This document shows, piece by piece, positions 17,269 to 25,650 of a DNA stretch of 64,000 bases (position 1 is the stretch's first letter; each line of letters begins with the position of its first letter). The notes under the pieces are model-generated. The model had not been told where the DNA came from. It saw only the letters and a program-made list of their open reading frames with translations, and did no database searches. This stretch comes from DATAOG01 sp963757395 (GTDB lineage Bacteria > Pseudomonadota > Alphaproteobacteria > Geminicoccales > Geminicoccaceae). The position numbers were made by a program, and so were the translations under genes. The stretch is taken from positions 1 through 64,000 of the forward strand of contig CAVWRK010000010.1 of the NCBI GenBank assembly GCA_963757395.1, in the 5' to 3' direction.

Positions 17269-17364
17269 ATGCGACCGCTGATCCTGCTCGCCTGGCTGCT
17301 CGGCCTCGGCCTGACCGTCATGCTGGTCCTGACCCGCGACTACGGGCGTTGGGAGGCCCTTTGA
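17269..17364 (+). pseudogene. Truncated N-terminus of a membrane protein (HpnL/YbhN-like?)
   Basis: ATG 17269 starts a 31-codon frame, MRPLILLAWLLGLGLTVMLV and a short tail, resembling the first membrane helix of lysylphosphatidylglycerol-synthase-like proteins that follow hpnA in hopanoid clusters. The coding resemblance ends at about 17353, exactly where the 305-bp segmental repeat begins, so the gene was cut by that duplication. The identity rests on one helix and on context. Confidence 0.4.
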
Positions 17365-17658
17365 GCGAACCGGGGGGTTCGCGGGATGGGAATGGACGGC
17401 GATCGATCTGATCAGAAGGACGAGCAACTCCTCCGAGAGGCTCCTGCTTGAGGGGCTGGCAACACCGGCCGAGGAGCTCTCAGCTGAGGCCCTCCGAGCA
17501 GTTGCGCCGCGACGTCCGGGGAGATCATTGCATCCAAGCACGTGCAATGTCGGAAACTTGACAAATGACGTCCGATAAAACTACACTCATCGCATGACAA
17601 CGGGCACCACCATGAGCACGACCTCGATCCACGTCACGCTGCCGCAGGCGCTCAAAGA
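17354..17658 (+). repeat. Segmental direct repeat, copy B (parD upstream region)
   Basis: A diverged copy of 1384-1695 in the same orientation. It retains the promoter TTGACA (17558-17563), 18-nt spacer, TACACT (17582-17587) and the first codons of parD. Confidence 0.85.
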
Positions 17659-17698
17659 TGGCGAGCCGGATCGGCAAGGGTTTGTGACCCGTCTGTGA
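17594..17698 (+). pseudogene. Truncated parD copy
   Basis: ATG 17594 reads MTTGTTMSTTSIHVTLPQAL and KD, matching the intact antitoxin at 1628, then diverges at the repeat boundary to an unrelated tail and a TGA at 17696. Only the first ribbon-helix-helix strand is left, so it cannot act as an antitoxin. The promoter ahead of it is intact. Confidence 0.8.
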
Positions 17699-18181
17699 CC
17701 CCGGAGCCAGCAGCGGGTGTCGGAACCCAGACATAACGCCGCTCATGCGGCCAAGAGCCGTTGTCTTCCAAACAAGCGACCCGACGATTTGCGCGGCGTT
17801 CGGAGGAGATGGTGAAGGCCGAAATCCCCCACCTGGGGGGCGGCTGCCACGGATCGGACAGCGCTCGCCGTCGCCGCACAGACTTAATTAGGGCCAACGT
17901 GTGCAACCGGCGACGCCGTCGCAAGGCTGGAACCTCGGCGCCACACCCGAGACGGGGAAGAAGCATCCGGGGCCCCGCAACAGGACGGCGGTGTTGCTTG
18001 CGCTTCCTTAGGTCCAACCCTCTGCGTGCAAGTCAGAAAGACAGGCGCGCCAGGAGCCTCGGAGGATCGGCCGGCCAGTTCGATTGGCGGCGGGGACATG
18101 CTCCGGGATCGCCAACCGTGGCGCGCATCACAATCAGCTTGAACTTCCGACGCAGTCGCTGAGCCGTTTTCTTGTTGGAGT
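17699..18181. other. No gene recognised
   Basis: GC-rich sequence with overlapping open frames on both strands, Arg-rich products and no recognisable domain or ribosome binding site. Confidence 0.5.
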
Positions 18182-18953
18182 TTAGATTAATATCTTGTCC
18201 TTGTCCCAGTCCAGGCCGATCATCGACTTACCATCGAAGCGACCCATTCCAAAGCAATTATAATCATCAGGAACAGTCGTCTTAAAGAACGAAATGCGCT
18301 CACCTAATCCATGCTGGATCAGGTACAACTCGGCCTCGTCTCGGATCATTTTCAAATAGACGTGTACATTTTTCGGCCTCGCCAGGTAGGCCTTGAAGAA
18401 GCCGCATAGGAACATGCGGAACGAAAACGGGTGGTGTTGCATGTAGTTGAACACGGCTGCCGACACCTGTGGGTAGCGGGGTGACAGAAAGTCATCGACC
18501 ACCAACACGCCCCGTTCGTCCACGAGCTGATCGGCCAAGGCCAAGTCGTGCCAGCAAGCGGAACCGGTGTGTTCGCCGTCGATGTGGACCCACCGACAGC
18601 GACCGACCAAAGCCAGCAAGTCTGCCTGCGGCGCCTTGCTCGAGAGATACGGGTAGCAGATCACGTGGTGCGCCTTGATCGAGGCTAGCGTGGTTGCCAC
18701 GGAATCGAGCCGGTAGGGATCGACGAGAACCATCTTCTCGTCGCCGCGCAGATGGAGACAGATCATGGCCGCCGACTTGCCATGGTAAGACACCGATTTC
18801 GAAGGCATCGCCCTTTATGCGCTGGGCCGTCTGGAAGGTGAGCAGGCAGTCCCACATCGCCGCGGATTCATCGGTGGAACCAAGGTCGTGTCCCTGGACG
18901 TGGTGTAGGAGTCGGGCGGCCGCGATCTCCGTGACGGGTCGGGCCGCTCTGGT
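18182..18953 (-). pseudogene. SAM-dependent methyltransferase, frameshifted and truncated by IS256 fragment
   Basis: The leftward frame contains SAAMWDCLLTFQTAQRIKGD and AFEIGV, then, after one extra T near 18798, YHGKSAAMICLHLRGDEKMV, LVDPYRLDSV, and later WVHIDGEHTGSACWHDLALA and VLVVDDFLSPRYP. This is the pattern of the Methyltransf_24 group (EIGVYHGKS as the SAM loop, HIDG.H and DDF as conserved acidic sites). It ends at 18182. The N-terminus is lost at 18954, where an IS256 transposase fragment begins. Base composition is lower in GC than its surroundings, suggesting a separate origin. The substrate is unknown. Confidence 0.7.
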
Positions 18954-19755
18954 TCATGCGGCCACGGCGGGCAGCATGAGGCTGAGATCATCGCGCAAGG
19001 GCGCGATCGTTTCCAGGGTCATGTAGCGGGCCCGCTGCACCGACCACTCGTCGTTCTGCTCGAGCAGGATCGCACCGACGAGCCGGGTGATCGCGGCCTC
19101 GTTGGGGAAGATGCCGACCACCTCGGTGCGCCGCTTGACCTCGCCGTTGAGACGTTCCAGCGGATTGGTCGAGTGGAGCTTGGCCCGGTGCTCCTTAGGG
19201 AAGGTCATGTAGGCGAGAACGTCCTCCTCGGCCTCGTCGAGCAGGGCGGCGAGCTTGGGCAGCTTGGGGCGGACCTGGTCGGCGACCTGGCGCCACTGGG
19301 CCTTGGCGGCGCCGGCGTCGTCCTGGGCGAAGGCGGTGGCGATGAACGCCGACACCACGCGCCGGCCGCTCTTGCCGGCGTGGGCGAGCGCGTTGCGCAT
19401 GAAGTGCACGCGGCAGCGCTGCCAAGTGGCGCGGAACACGCGCGCGACCGCGGCCTTGATGCCCTCGTGCGCATCCGAGATCACCAGCTTGACCCCGGCC
19501 AGGCCGCGGCGCTTCAGCTGGCGCAGGAAGTCGACCCAGAAGGTCTCGGCCTCCGAGGCGCCGATCGCCAAGCCCAGAACCTCGCGCCGGCCGTCGGTGT
19601 TGACCGCGACCGCGAGGGTGACGGCGACCGAGACAATGCGGCCGGCGTCGCGGACCTTCACGTAGGTGGCGTCGATCCACAGATAGGGCCAGTCGCCTTC
19701 GATCGGCCGCTCGAGGAAGGTGCGCACGCGCCCCTCATCGATCTCCGCCTAGACA
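18954..19755 (-). mobile_element. IS256-family (mutator-type) transposase, 5' truncated
   Basis: About 265 C-terminal residues of an IS256 transposase: PIEGDWPYLWIDATYVKVRD (first Asp), VKLVISDAHEGIKAAVARVF (second Asp), WQRCRVHFMRNALAH (C-X2-H signature), and HSTNPLERLNGEVKRRTEVV (Glu). The C-terminus looks intact. The N-terminal third is missing at about 19755, where IS1634 sequence begins in the same frame after a stop. No terminal inverted repeats were identified. Confidence 0.85.
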
Positions 19756-21224
19756 GGCGTGGCCCTGAAACCTGGCTTTTGGATGATGGTCGCGTCGAGC
19801 TTGTGGAAGATCGGCCGGGTGGCGAGCAGGTGCTTGGCCGTACGGAAGGCCGCCTCCACGGTCCACAGCTGCTTGTAGCGCAGCATGGCGGCGAGCGGAT
19901 CGAGGTCGGTGTTGGTGCGCAGCACGAAGACGCCGTCGAACTTGGCGTCCTCCTCCGCCTTGGTGGGGTCGATGGCGAAGTGGCCGTGGCCTTCGGTCTT
20001 GAGGAAGCGGCGGAAGCCGGTATTGCCGACCAGCGCCTTGTCGCCCCTGGCCAGCTGACGTTCGAGGTTGGCCAGGATGGCGTCCCGCGCGGCGGCGTCC
20101 GCTTCGGCCTCCTGATGGTTGCGGCACAGGATGTAGTGTCGAGCGCCCACGGTCACCGCCTTGGCCTCGTAGTCGATCTCATGGCCGCGCTTGGTGATCG
20201 TCAGCGGCACGCAGGGCGCGGGGTCGGCGAGCACGACATCGCGCACCACCTTGTCGGTGCGCTCGCGGGTGCCGAGCAGATACAGCAGCCTACGCTCCTC
20301 GAGCGCCGCCACGGTCTCGGCGCTGATCATGCCGCGGTCGGCGACCACGCAGATCCGGCCGATCGCGAAGCGCCGGCGCAGCCGGTCGATCACCGGGATC
20401 AGCGTGGTGACGTCGGCGACATTGCCGGGCCAGATCTCGGAGCACACCGGCCGCCCGTCGCCATCGATCAGGACTGCCAGGATCATCTGAGGGAGGTCCG
20501 GGCGATGGTCCTTGCTGTGCCCGTGGCGGCCGAGGGTCTGCCCGCCCGCGCCTGGCTCCCAGCACCGACCTCGGTGGTCGGCGCGGAGCGGCGCGCCTTC
20601 GAAGTAGAGGCTGGTGGTGTCCATGAACACGAGATCGAGCCGACTGAACAGATCGCGCCGGTGAGCGAACAGCCGCTCCTCGACCAGGTCCTTGGTGCAG
20701 CGCGGGGCGAACGGCGTGCGCGCGTCCTGCTCGATCTCTGGCAATTCCTCGCCGAGCCATGCCATCGCCCGGTAGAGATGATGGAGCTCCAGCGCCTCGG
20801 CGCCGGCGATCCGGTAGTCCTCGCGCCAGCGATCGGCCGCCAGGTCGGAGCCGCCGCCCATCAGCCGGTGCAGCACGGTGAGGAAGATCGCCCGCTCCAG
20901 CGCGAACCCGTGCTTACGCTCCTTGGCCACGTCCTCGATCACCGCCCGGCAGCCGGTCTCGGCCCACAAGCGCTCGAACACCAGGGCGGGCCCGATCCGC
21001 CGGACCGCCGCCGTCGCGGCGTCCTGCGCCGCGCTCAGCACCATCGCCTGGGTCGCGAACCGCGCGCCTGAGCGCACCAGCCGGTCCAACTGACCGCTCG
21101 CCGCGAGCACGTCCAGACGCCCGAGGGTGGCGATCACCCGCTGGCGGACCTGGCCCCCGACCCGATGGCTTTGCGCGATCTGGAGATAGGCCCGCCCGCC
21201 CGAGGTCTTCTTGCGGAAATACAT
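19749..21224 (-). mobile_element. IS1634-type (IS4-related) transposase, 3' truncated
   Basis: ATG 21224, with GGGAG five bases upstream, begins MYFRKKTSGGRAYLQIAQSH. The protein runs about 490 codons with FMDTTSLYFEGAP (first Asp), ICVVADRGMISAETVAALEE (second Asp) and QLWTVEAAFRTAKHLLATRP (Glu in the YREK-like region). It ends abruptly after IFHKLDATI, replaced by a short tail and a TAG at the junction with the IS256 fragment. Family members continue for some 30-50 more residues. The catalytic residues are present but the C-terminus is lost. Confidence 0.85.
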
Positions 21225-21386
21225 CGCCGCTCCCACGTAGGAGCCTACAACATCTCCAGAACAATTAGATAAATCAACAACAATCTACCGTGCACGTGGC
21301 ACTACACTTTTACCTCGGACCACTCCTTACCCTAGGAAAGCCGCAGCTTTCAGACCCCCTCGCCAACCCCAACTGTCGAAGATGGG

Positions 21387-21614
21387 TCAAGGCCCCGCTC
21401 CGGCAATCCGTTCCTGATCGTAGGCGCCGGCCAGGTACTTGCGCGGCAGGCCCTCGAGGTAGGCGTCGACCTCGTCCTCGAACCAACCGACGGAATTCGG
21501 GCCGGTCTGGACCCGGCGGGGGAACTGCCCGGCCAGCTCCTTGCGGCGGATCGTGGATTTGCTGTCGCCAGTCCTGGCGAGGACCGCCGGCAGGCGAAGG
21601 ATGCGACGGGACAT
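21387..21614 (-). CDS. AlpA-type phage/island regulator
   Basis: A 75-residue protein starting at ATG 21614 (MSRRILRLPAVLARTGDSKS), with the MerR-like helix-turn-helix of AlpA proteins: TGDSKSTIRRKELAGQFPRR, then VGWFEDEVDAYLEGLPRKYL. A longer start at 21680 lacks support. AlpA-type proteins activate integrase expression or act as excision factors on islands. It lies just downstream of the integrase remnant on the same strand, as on many tRNA-integrated islands. Confidence 0.8.
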   Translation of the reverse strand: MSRRILRLPAVLARTGDSKSTIRRKELAGQFPRRVQTGPNSVGWFEDEVDAYLEGLPRKYLAGAYDQERIAGAGP

Positions 21615-21711
21615 TGATTGATTTCCCCGGTTCTGAGTACTACCGGGCGAACCATCTACAGCATGTTTTCGGCCCTGCAAGTGTCGTTTTATGGCCGGGG
21701 ATTTTCAGACA

Positions 21712-22139
21712 CTACTTCCCAAGGTCGCTGTTTGGAGTTTCGTTGTCGAGCAGGTCGATGTTCGGGGTCCCGTCGGCGAACATCGGCAAAAATCTCGAAT
21801 TCCCGCGATCGCGGCGGACCCAGTTCTTCAGCGTACCGGCCGGGGGCGCGCCAGCCTCTCTGGCCACGATCTCCAACGCGCCCTCAAAATGCCGCTTAAC
21901 GCGTTTGCGCTTGAGCCCCTGCTGCTCGGCCAGCACCCGCCAATCCATACGATCCGCTCCTGGCGGCGCTGGTAACGCGCCACCGCTGTCTCCTTCCGCC
22001 GACGTCCGGCACCCTGCTTGATCAGCGCCTCAAGAAACCGCGCTAGGTCGGCCCGGACCGGGATGCCCGGCGCGAGGTCGCGGTCAGACCGCAGCCAATC
22101 GATGTAGATCGCCGCCTCGGCGCGCTGGTTCGGGGTCAT
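21712..22139 (-). pseudogene. Island protein of unknown function, frameshifted
   Basis: ATG 22139 overlaps the integrase stop. It encodes MTPNQRAEAAIYIDWLRSDR and DLARFLEALIKQGAGRRRKE, ending YQRRQERIVW. After a shift near 21945 the product continues LAEQQGLKRKRVKRHFEGAL, EIVAREAGAPPAGTLKNWVR. The two parts together suggest one DNA-associated helical protein of about 140 residues. No family is recognised. It sits between integrase and AlpA, a usual place for island accessory genes. Confidence 0.45.
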
Positions 22140-23374
22140 TCAGCCGGACCTCAGCGCCACGACCTCGGCGCCCTTGCCGGCCACGACCCGGTCGACCTCG
22201 GCCGCCCACAGCTCGAGCGCCTGGCGCATCTCGGCCTGGTAGCTGTGGTGTTGTAGGTCCTGGCGATCACGCTCATGGTCGAGCCGCCGTATGGTTCAGG
22301 ATGCGCTCGACCACGTGCGGCGCAGTGCCGAGGCGGGCCAAGTGCGAGGCGGCCGTGCGCCGCAGATCATGATATGTCCAATCCGTGGTCCCGCTCAGCC
22401 GATGCACGGTCGCGAGCGCCTTGCTGAAGCCGCTGACCGGGTTCGTGCTGCCGATCCGGCCCGCCGGGAACACAAGCTCGCTGTCGCCGATCCGCGGCAG
22501 GGCGCGCAGGATCTCGACCGCGGCGCCGCTAAGCGGCAGCATGTGCTGGCGCCGGTTTTGGTCGCGGCCCCCGTCAGCCGTAGGACGCCGGCTCAGGTCG
22601 AGGTCGATCCAGCGCAGCCCGGCAATTTCGCCGCGGCGCTGGCAGGTCAGAAGCAACAGCTTGCCTAGCGGTCCGAACGGCCAGCCCTGTTGCTGGAAGG
22701 CGGGCCATACCGCTTTGATCTCGCCCTCGTTCAAGCTGCGTTCACGCGGTTTCTCCTTGTGCACATGCTTGAGTTCGGCGGCGACGTTGGTCTCGATGAT
22801 CCGGCGCCCGACCGCCCACTCGAAGAAGCGCTTGATCAGGGTCAAGGGCCCGGTTCGCGCTGACCGGGCTGCCGCGATCGGCGATGCCGTCGATCAGCTC
22901 GAGCATGTCGCGGGTGGTGATCGTCCTCAGCGGCTGGTCGAGATACTGGCGCAGCTCGCGCCGGAGCATCTGCTCGGCGTCGCGCGGCCGCTTGGTGTTC
23001 CGCTGCAGGTAGCGGGCGGCGTACTGCTCGATCACGGCTTCGACACTGTCCCGGTCAGGCTCGGGGCCCGAAGCTGCCTTGGCCGCCCGTGCGGCCTCGG
23101 CCGGATCGATGCCCTGCTCGACCTGGGCCAGCGCCTCGCGTGCCTTCATCCGCGCGTCGCCCAACGACAGCATCGGGTGCTGGCCAAGCGTGAGCCGGCC
23201 CATCTTCTTGCCGTTCACACGATAGCGTAGCGAGAAAGTCTTCACCCCGCGCTCGGACACTCGGAGCGCCAGGCCGGGGATGCCGCCAGGGCCATCCGGC
23301 AGGTCGTAGCGACGGTCGGGCCGGGCCTTCGACTTCTCGACCATCAGTGCGGTGAGGATACGATTCTGCGCCAT
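22140..23374 (-). pseudogene. Tyrosine integrase (P4/DUF4102 type), frameshifted
   Basis: ATG 23374 begins MAQNRILTALMVEKSKARPD, then GVKTFSLRYRVNGKKMGRLT and LGQHPMLSLGDARMKAREAL, the DUF4102 arm-binding domain. After a shift near 22850 come LIKRFFEWAVGRRIIETNVA and the catalytic domain: Arg in CQRRGEIAGLRW, His-X2-Arg in YHDLRRTAASHLARLG, His in ILNHTA, and after a second shift the Tyr in SVIARTYN. All catalytic residues exist but not in one frame. It directly neighbours the tRNA-Arg 3' fragment at 23527-23576, its probable attachment site. Confidence 0.88.
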
Positions 23375-23526
23375 GGCAAGAGGTCTCCCAGGGTCACAGT
23401 CGGGTCGCAAGATTACCCGGTCAACGGTGGAACGTCATGAACCCGGATGATACACTAAACGGCTGGCGTAGCAACAGAAATCGACAGGATGTGACCCGAG
23501 ATGAACCCGTTTGAAACCTGCTTTCC

Positions 23527-23576
23527 CTTGCCTCCGGAGCAAGAGGTCGTGGGTTCGAGTCCCGCCGTGCGCACCA
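23527..23576 (+). other. attachment-site core: 3' half of tRNA-Arg(CCG)
   Basis: The sequence from cttgc (23527) reads as anticodon arm cttgc-ctccgga-gcaag with anticodon CCG, variable loop, T-arm gtggg-ttcgagt-cccgc, acceptor strand gtgcgc and ACCA. The 5' half of the tRNA is absent: the bases before it do not form D-arm or acceptor partners. Such 3' tRNA fragments mark the distal end of an element integrated into a tRNA gene. The integrase remnant lies immediately to its left, so the element is expected to extend leftwards. Confidence 0.8.
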
Positions 23577-23673
23577 GCCCCTCCTCTCACGATCCTCAGA
23601 GCGGCTACGCGTTGCACGAGCGCCGATACGTCCGCTTTTGACGCGCTGATGGCAAATATGTCATCGTTCGGAG

Positions 23674-24015
23674 ATGGCCAGGGATACCCGCGCTATCTCA
23701 TGGGTGAAGGCCGCCCGGAAGGAGTTCGAGACGTTTCCGGAACGCGCGCGCACCGATCTCCAGACCGCGCTCACGATCGCCGCCGAGGGGCGCATGGCGG
23801 ACACCGCGAAACCCATGAAAGGCCTTGGCGCCGGGATCTTCGAGATCGCTCTGCGCTACCGGACCGATGCCTACCGCATGGTGTACGCGGTCCGGATCGA
23901 TGCGGATATCTGGGTGATCCACGCCTTCCAGAAGAAATCGACAACGGGGATCAGGACGCCAAAACACGAGATCAATCTAATCCGGCAACGGCTGCCCGCC
24001 TACGCGAGGAACTGA
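23674..24015 (+). CDS. RelE/HigB-like toxin (Gp49 family)
   Basis: A 113-residue protein with the pattern of phage-derived Gp49-like/HigB toxins: AISWVKAARKEFETFPERAR, GLGAGIFEIALRYRTDAYRM, VYAVRIDADIWVIHAFQKKS, and a Lys-rich end TPKHEINLIRQRL. Family members cleave mRNA at the ribosome. The antitoxin gene begins 2 nt after the stop. Start ATG 23674 is preceded by cggagatggcc; no strong ribosome binding site is seen. Confidence 0.85.
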   Translation: MARDTRAISWVKAARKEFETFPERARTDLQTALTIAAEGRMADTAKPMKGLGAGIFEIALRYRTDAYRMVYAVRIDADIWVIHAFQKKSTTGIRTPKHEINLIRQRLPAYARN

Positions 24016-24016
24016 G

Positions 24017-24340
24017 ATGACCAAAGCGGAAGACGACTTCGTGATCGTACGAGGCAGCGGCAACGTCTTTCGCGATCTCGGTGAGCCAGATGCCGACGTC
24101 AAGCAGGCCAAAGCGATGCTGGCTGCCCGCATCATAGGTATTCTGGACGACCGCAAGCTGTCGACCCGCCAGGCGGGAGACCTGGTCGGCATCGACCAGA
24201 GCGAGTTCGTGCGCATCCGCAACGCCAACCTCGACAGGTTCACCATCGACCGGCTGATGCGCATCGTGAACCGCCTGGACCCGCAGGTGCGCATGGTGGT
24301 CAGTGAAGCATCACCGCAGCCGGCCGCCACGCGCGGTTAA
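24017..24340 (+). CDS. Xre-family antitoxin (HigA-like, HTH_37)
   Basis: A 107-residue protein with a central helix-turn-helix: KAMLAARIIGILDDRKLSTR, QAGDLVGIDQSEFVRIRNAN, FTIDRLMRIVNRLDPQVRM. This HTH_37-type antitoxin commonly partners Gp49-like toxins in toxin-first operons. It follows the toxin by 2 nt. The N-terminus (SGNVFRDLGEPDAD) is also typical. It should repress its own operon. Confidence 0.88.
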   Translation: MTKAEDDFVIVRGSGNVFRDLGEPDADVKQAKAMLAARIIGILDDRKLSTRQAGDLVGIDQSEFVRIRNANLDRFTIDRLMRIVNRLDPQVRMVVSEASPQPAATRG

Positions 24341-24370
24341 TCCAACAAGCAGCTCTCTTGATTACGCTTG

Positions 24371-24388
24371 ACGTAACCATGGTTACGT
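24371..24388. promoter_or_regulatory. Perfect 18-bp palindrome upstream of higB
   Basis: ACGTAACCATGGTTACGT is a perfect inverted repeat ending 13 nt before the higB ATG at 24402. It lies between a TTGACG (24368-24373) and a cataTAAC-type -10 (24391-24398), so bound HigA would block the promoter. Confidence 0.75.
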
Positions 24389-24401
24389 GCCATATAACCT
24401 C

Positions 24402-24683
24402 ATGATCAGATCCTTTCGGGATCGGCGCACGGTTGCGATCTTCGAGGGGCATTTCGTGAGGGGCGTCGACCCGAGGATCACAAAGCCGGCGCGGCGCAAG
24501 CTCCGCATGCTCCACGCGGCGCAGAACCTTGCGGAGCTCGCAGCGGTGCCAGGCAACCGGCTCGAGGCGCTGCATCGGGACCGAAAGGGACAGCACAGTA
24601 TCCGGGTCAACGACCAGTGGCGGCTCTGCTTCGTCTGGCGCGACGGCGACGCCTACGAAGTCGAGTTCGCCGACTATCACTGA
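24402..24683 (+). CDS. higB: HigB-type toxin (RelE superfamily)
   Basis: A 93-residue protein starting MIRSFRDRRTVAIFEGHF, with ARRKLRMLHAAQNLAELAAV, PGNRLEALHRDRKGQHSIRV and NDQWRLCFVWRDGDAYEVEF, the full HigB pattern including the conserved DY.H end. The start at 24402 was chosen because the family begins with MIRSF; an earlier ATG at 24387 lies inside the operator palindrome. HigB toxins cleave translated mRNA. The antitoxin higA starts 11 nt after the stop, in the toxin-first order usual for hig loci. Confidence 0.92.
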   Translation: MIRSFRDRRTVAIFEGHFVRGVDPRITKPARRKLRMLHAAQNLAELAAVPGNRLEALHRDRKGQHSIRVNDQWRLCFVWRDGDAYEVEFADYH

Positions 24684-24694
24684 GGGGTAGGGCA

Positions 24695-25084
24695 ATGAGC
24701 ATTGCGATCGAGGACGTGACGGCAGGTCGGGTCGAGTTCGGCGACGTCATCGATGCGCGCGCGGGGCGGTTACCACCGCTGCATCCCGGCGAAGTCCTGC
24801 GCGAGGAGTTCCTCGACCCCTTGGGCATGTCCGCCTATGCGCTCGCCAAGGCGCTCTGCGTCCCGCTCAACCGGATCACGGCGATCCTGGCCGGCGAGCG
24901 GGCGATCAGCGCCGACACCGCGCTGCGTCTGGCCCGGTTCTTCGGCACGACGCCGGAATTCTGGATCAACCTGCAAGGTCTCTACGACCTCGAGGTGACG
25001 AGGCTCGAGCGGGGCAGCGAGATCGCCGCCGAAGTCGAAGCAGATCCTCAGATGCTCGCACATGTCGGGCTGGAAGTCCGTTGA
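24695..25084 (+). CDS. higA: HigA-type antitoxin
   Basis: A 129-residue protein from ATG 24695 with ribosome binding site gagggg. It shows LPPLHPGEVLREEFLDPLGM, SAYALAKALCVPLNRITAIL and ISADTALRLARFFGTTPEFW, the Xre helix-turn-helix typical of HigA, then INLQGLYDLEV. The extra 25 N-terminal residues before LPPLHPGE are unusual but in frame. It should neutralise HigB and bind the palindrome at 24371-24388. Confidence 0.92.
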   Translation: MSIAIEDVTAGRVEFGDVIDARAGRLPPLHPGEVLREEFLDPLGMSAYALAKALCVPLNRITAILAGERAISADTALRLARFFGTTPEFWINLQGLYDLEVTRLERGSEIAAEVEADPQMLAHVGLEVR

Positions 25085-25650
25085 AAGGCGCGTGCCGCCC
25101 ACCCGACGAAGTCCCTTTCTGACCGTCTCCACCAATTCGGTTCAAGCTCAAGCGGATCGGGTGCGGAAAAAAGAATCCTGACCATTCTGACCCCATTTCC
25201 TCAGGGAGCCGGCGGGGCGAAAAGAGTCCTGACCTCATTTTTTCCCATTTTTCAGCTGGCGCCATGCCCGATTAGCACACGGGTAAACTATCGTAGATAT
25301 TCCGTTCACGATATGACAATCGCTAAGAATGAGAGTGCTTCCGATCTCTAAGCCCTTATGAATAGTCCCATCGAACAAAACGTATTGAGAATTGTCGATG
25401 GTCATTAGCTTTCTCGTCCAGTCTCTATCAAAAATACAGAGTATAGAGGATGAGCTATTATCGTTGTCTGCAATAAGCGCAAGCGATGATCCATCCATCA
25501 GCGGATTTACGGTTCTAATCACGCCGCAGTCTCTACTTACGAACCGATCGGCTTTATCGAGATCCGTCAATCTCTCTCGGAGCCCAAAGACAGATTGGCC
25601 TAGAACATTCTTTTCACCGCGGTCAATATTTACAGACGTAAGCGCTGTTG

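Noticed and set aside
19173..21071. 632-codon open frame on the plus strand
   Set aside because: It is the mirror of the IS256/IS1634 genes on the other strand; its product is low-complexity and the minus strand carries all catalytic motifs.
23490..23576. Complete tRNA-Arg gene
   Set aside because: Only the anticodon arm to CCA is present; the preceding bases cannot form the D-arm or the 5' acceptor strand.
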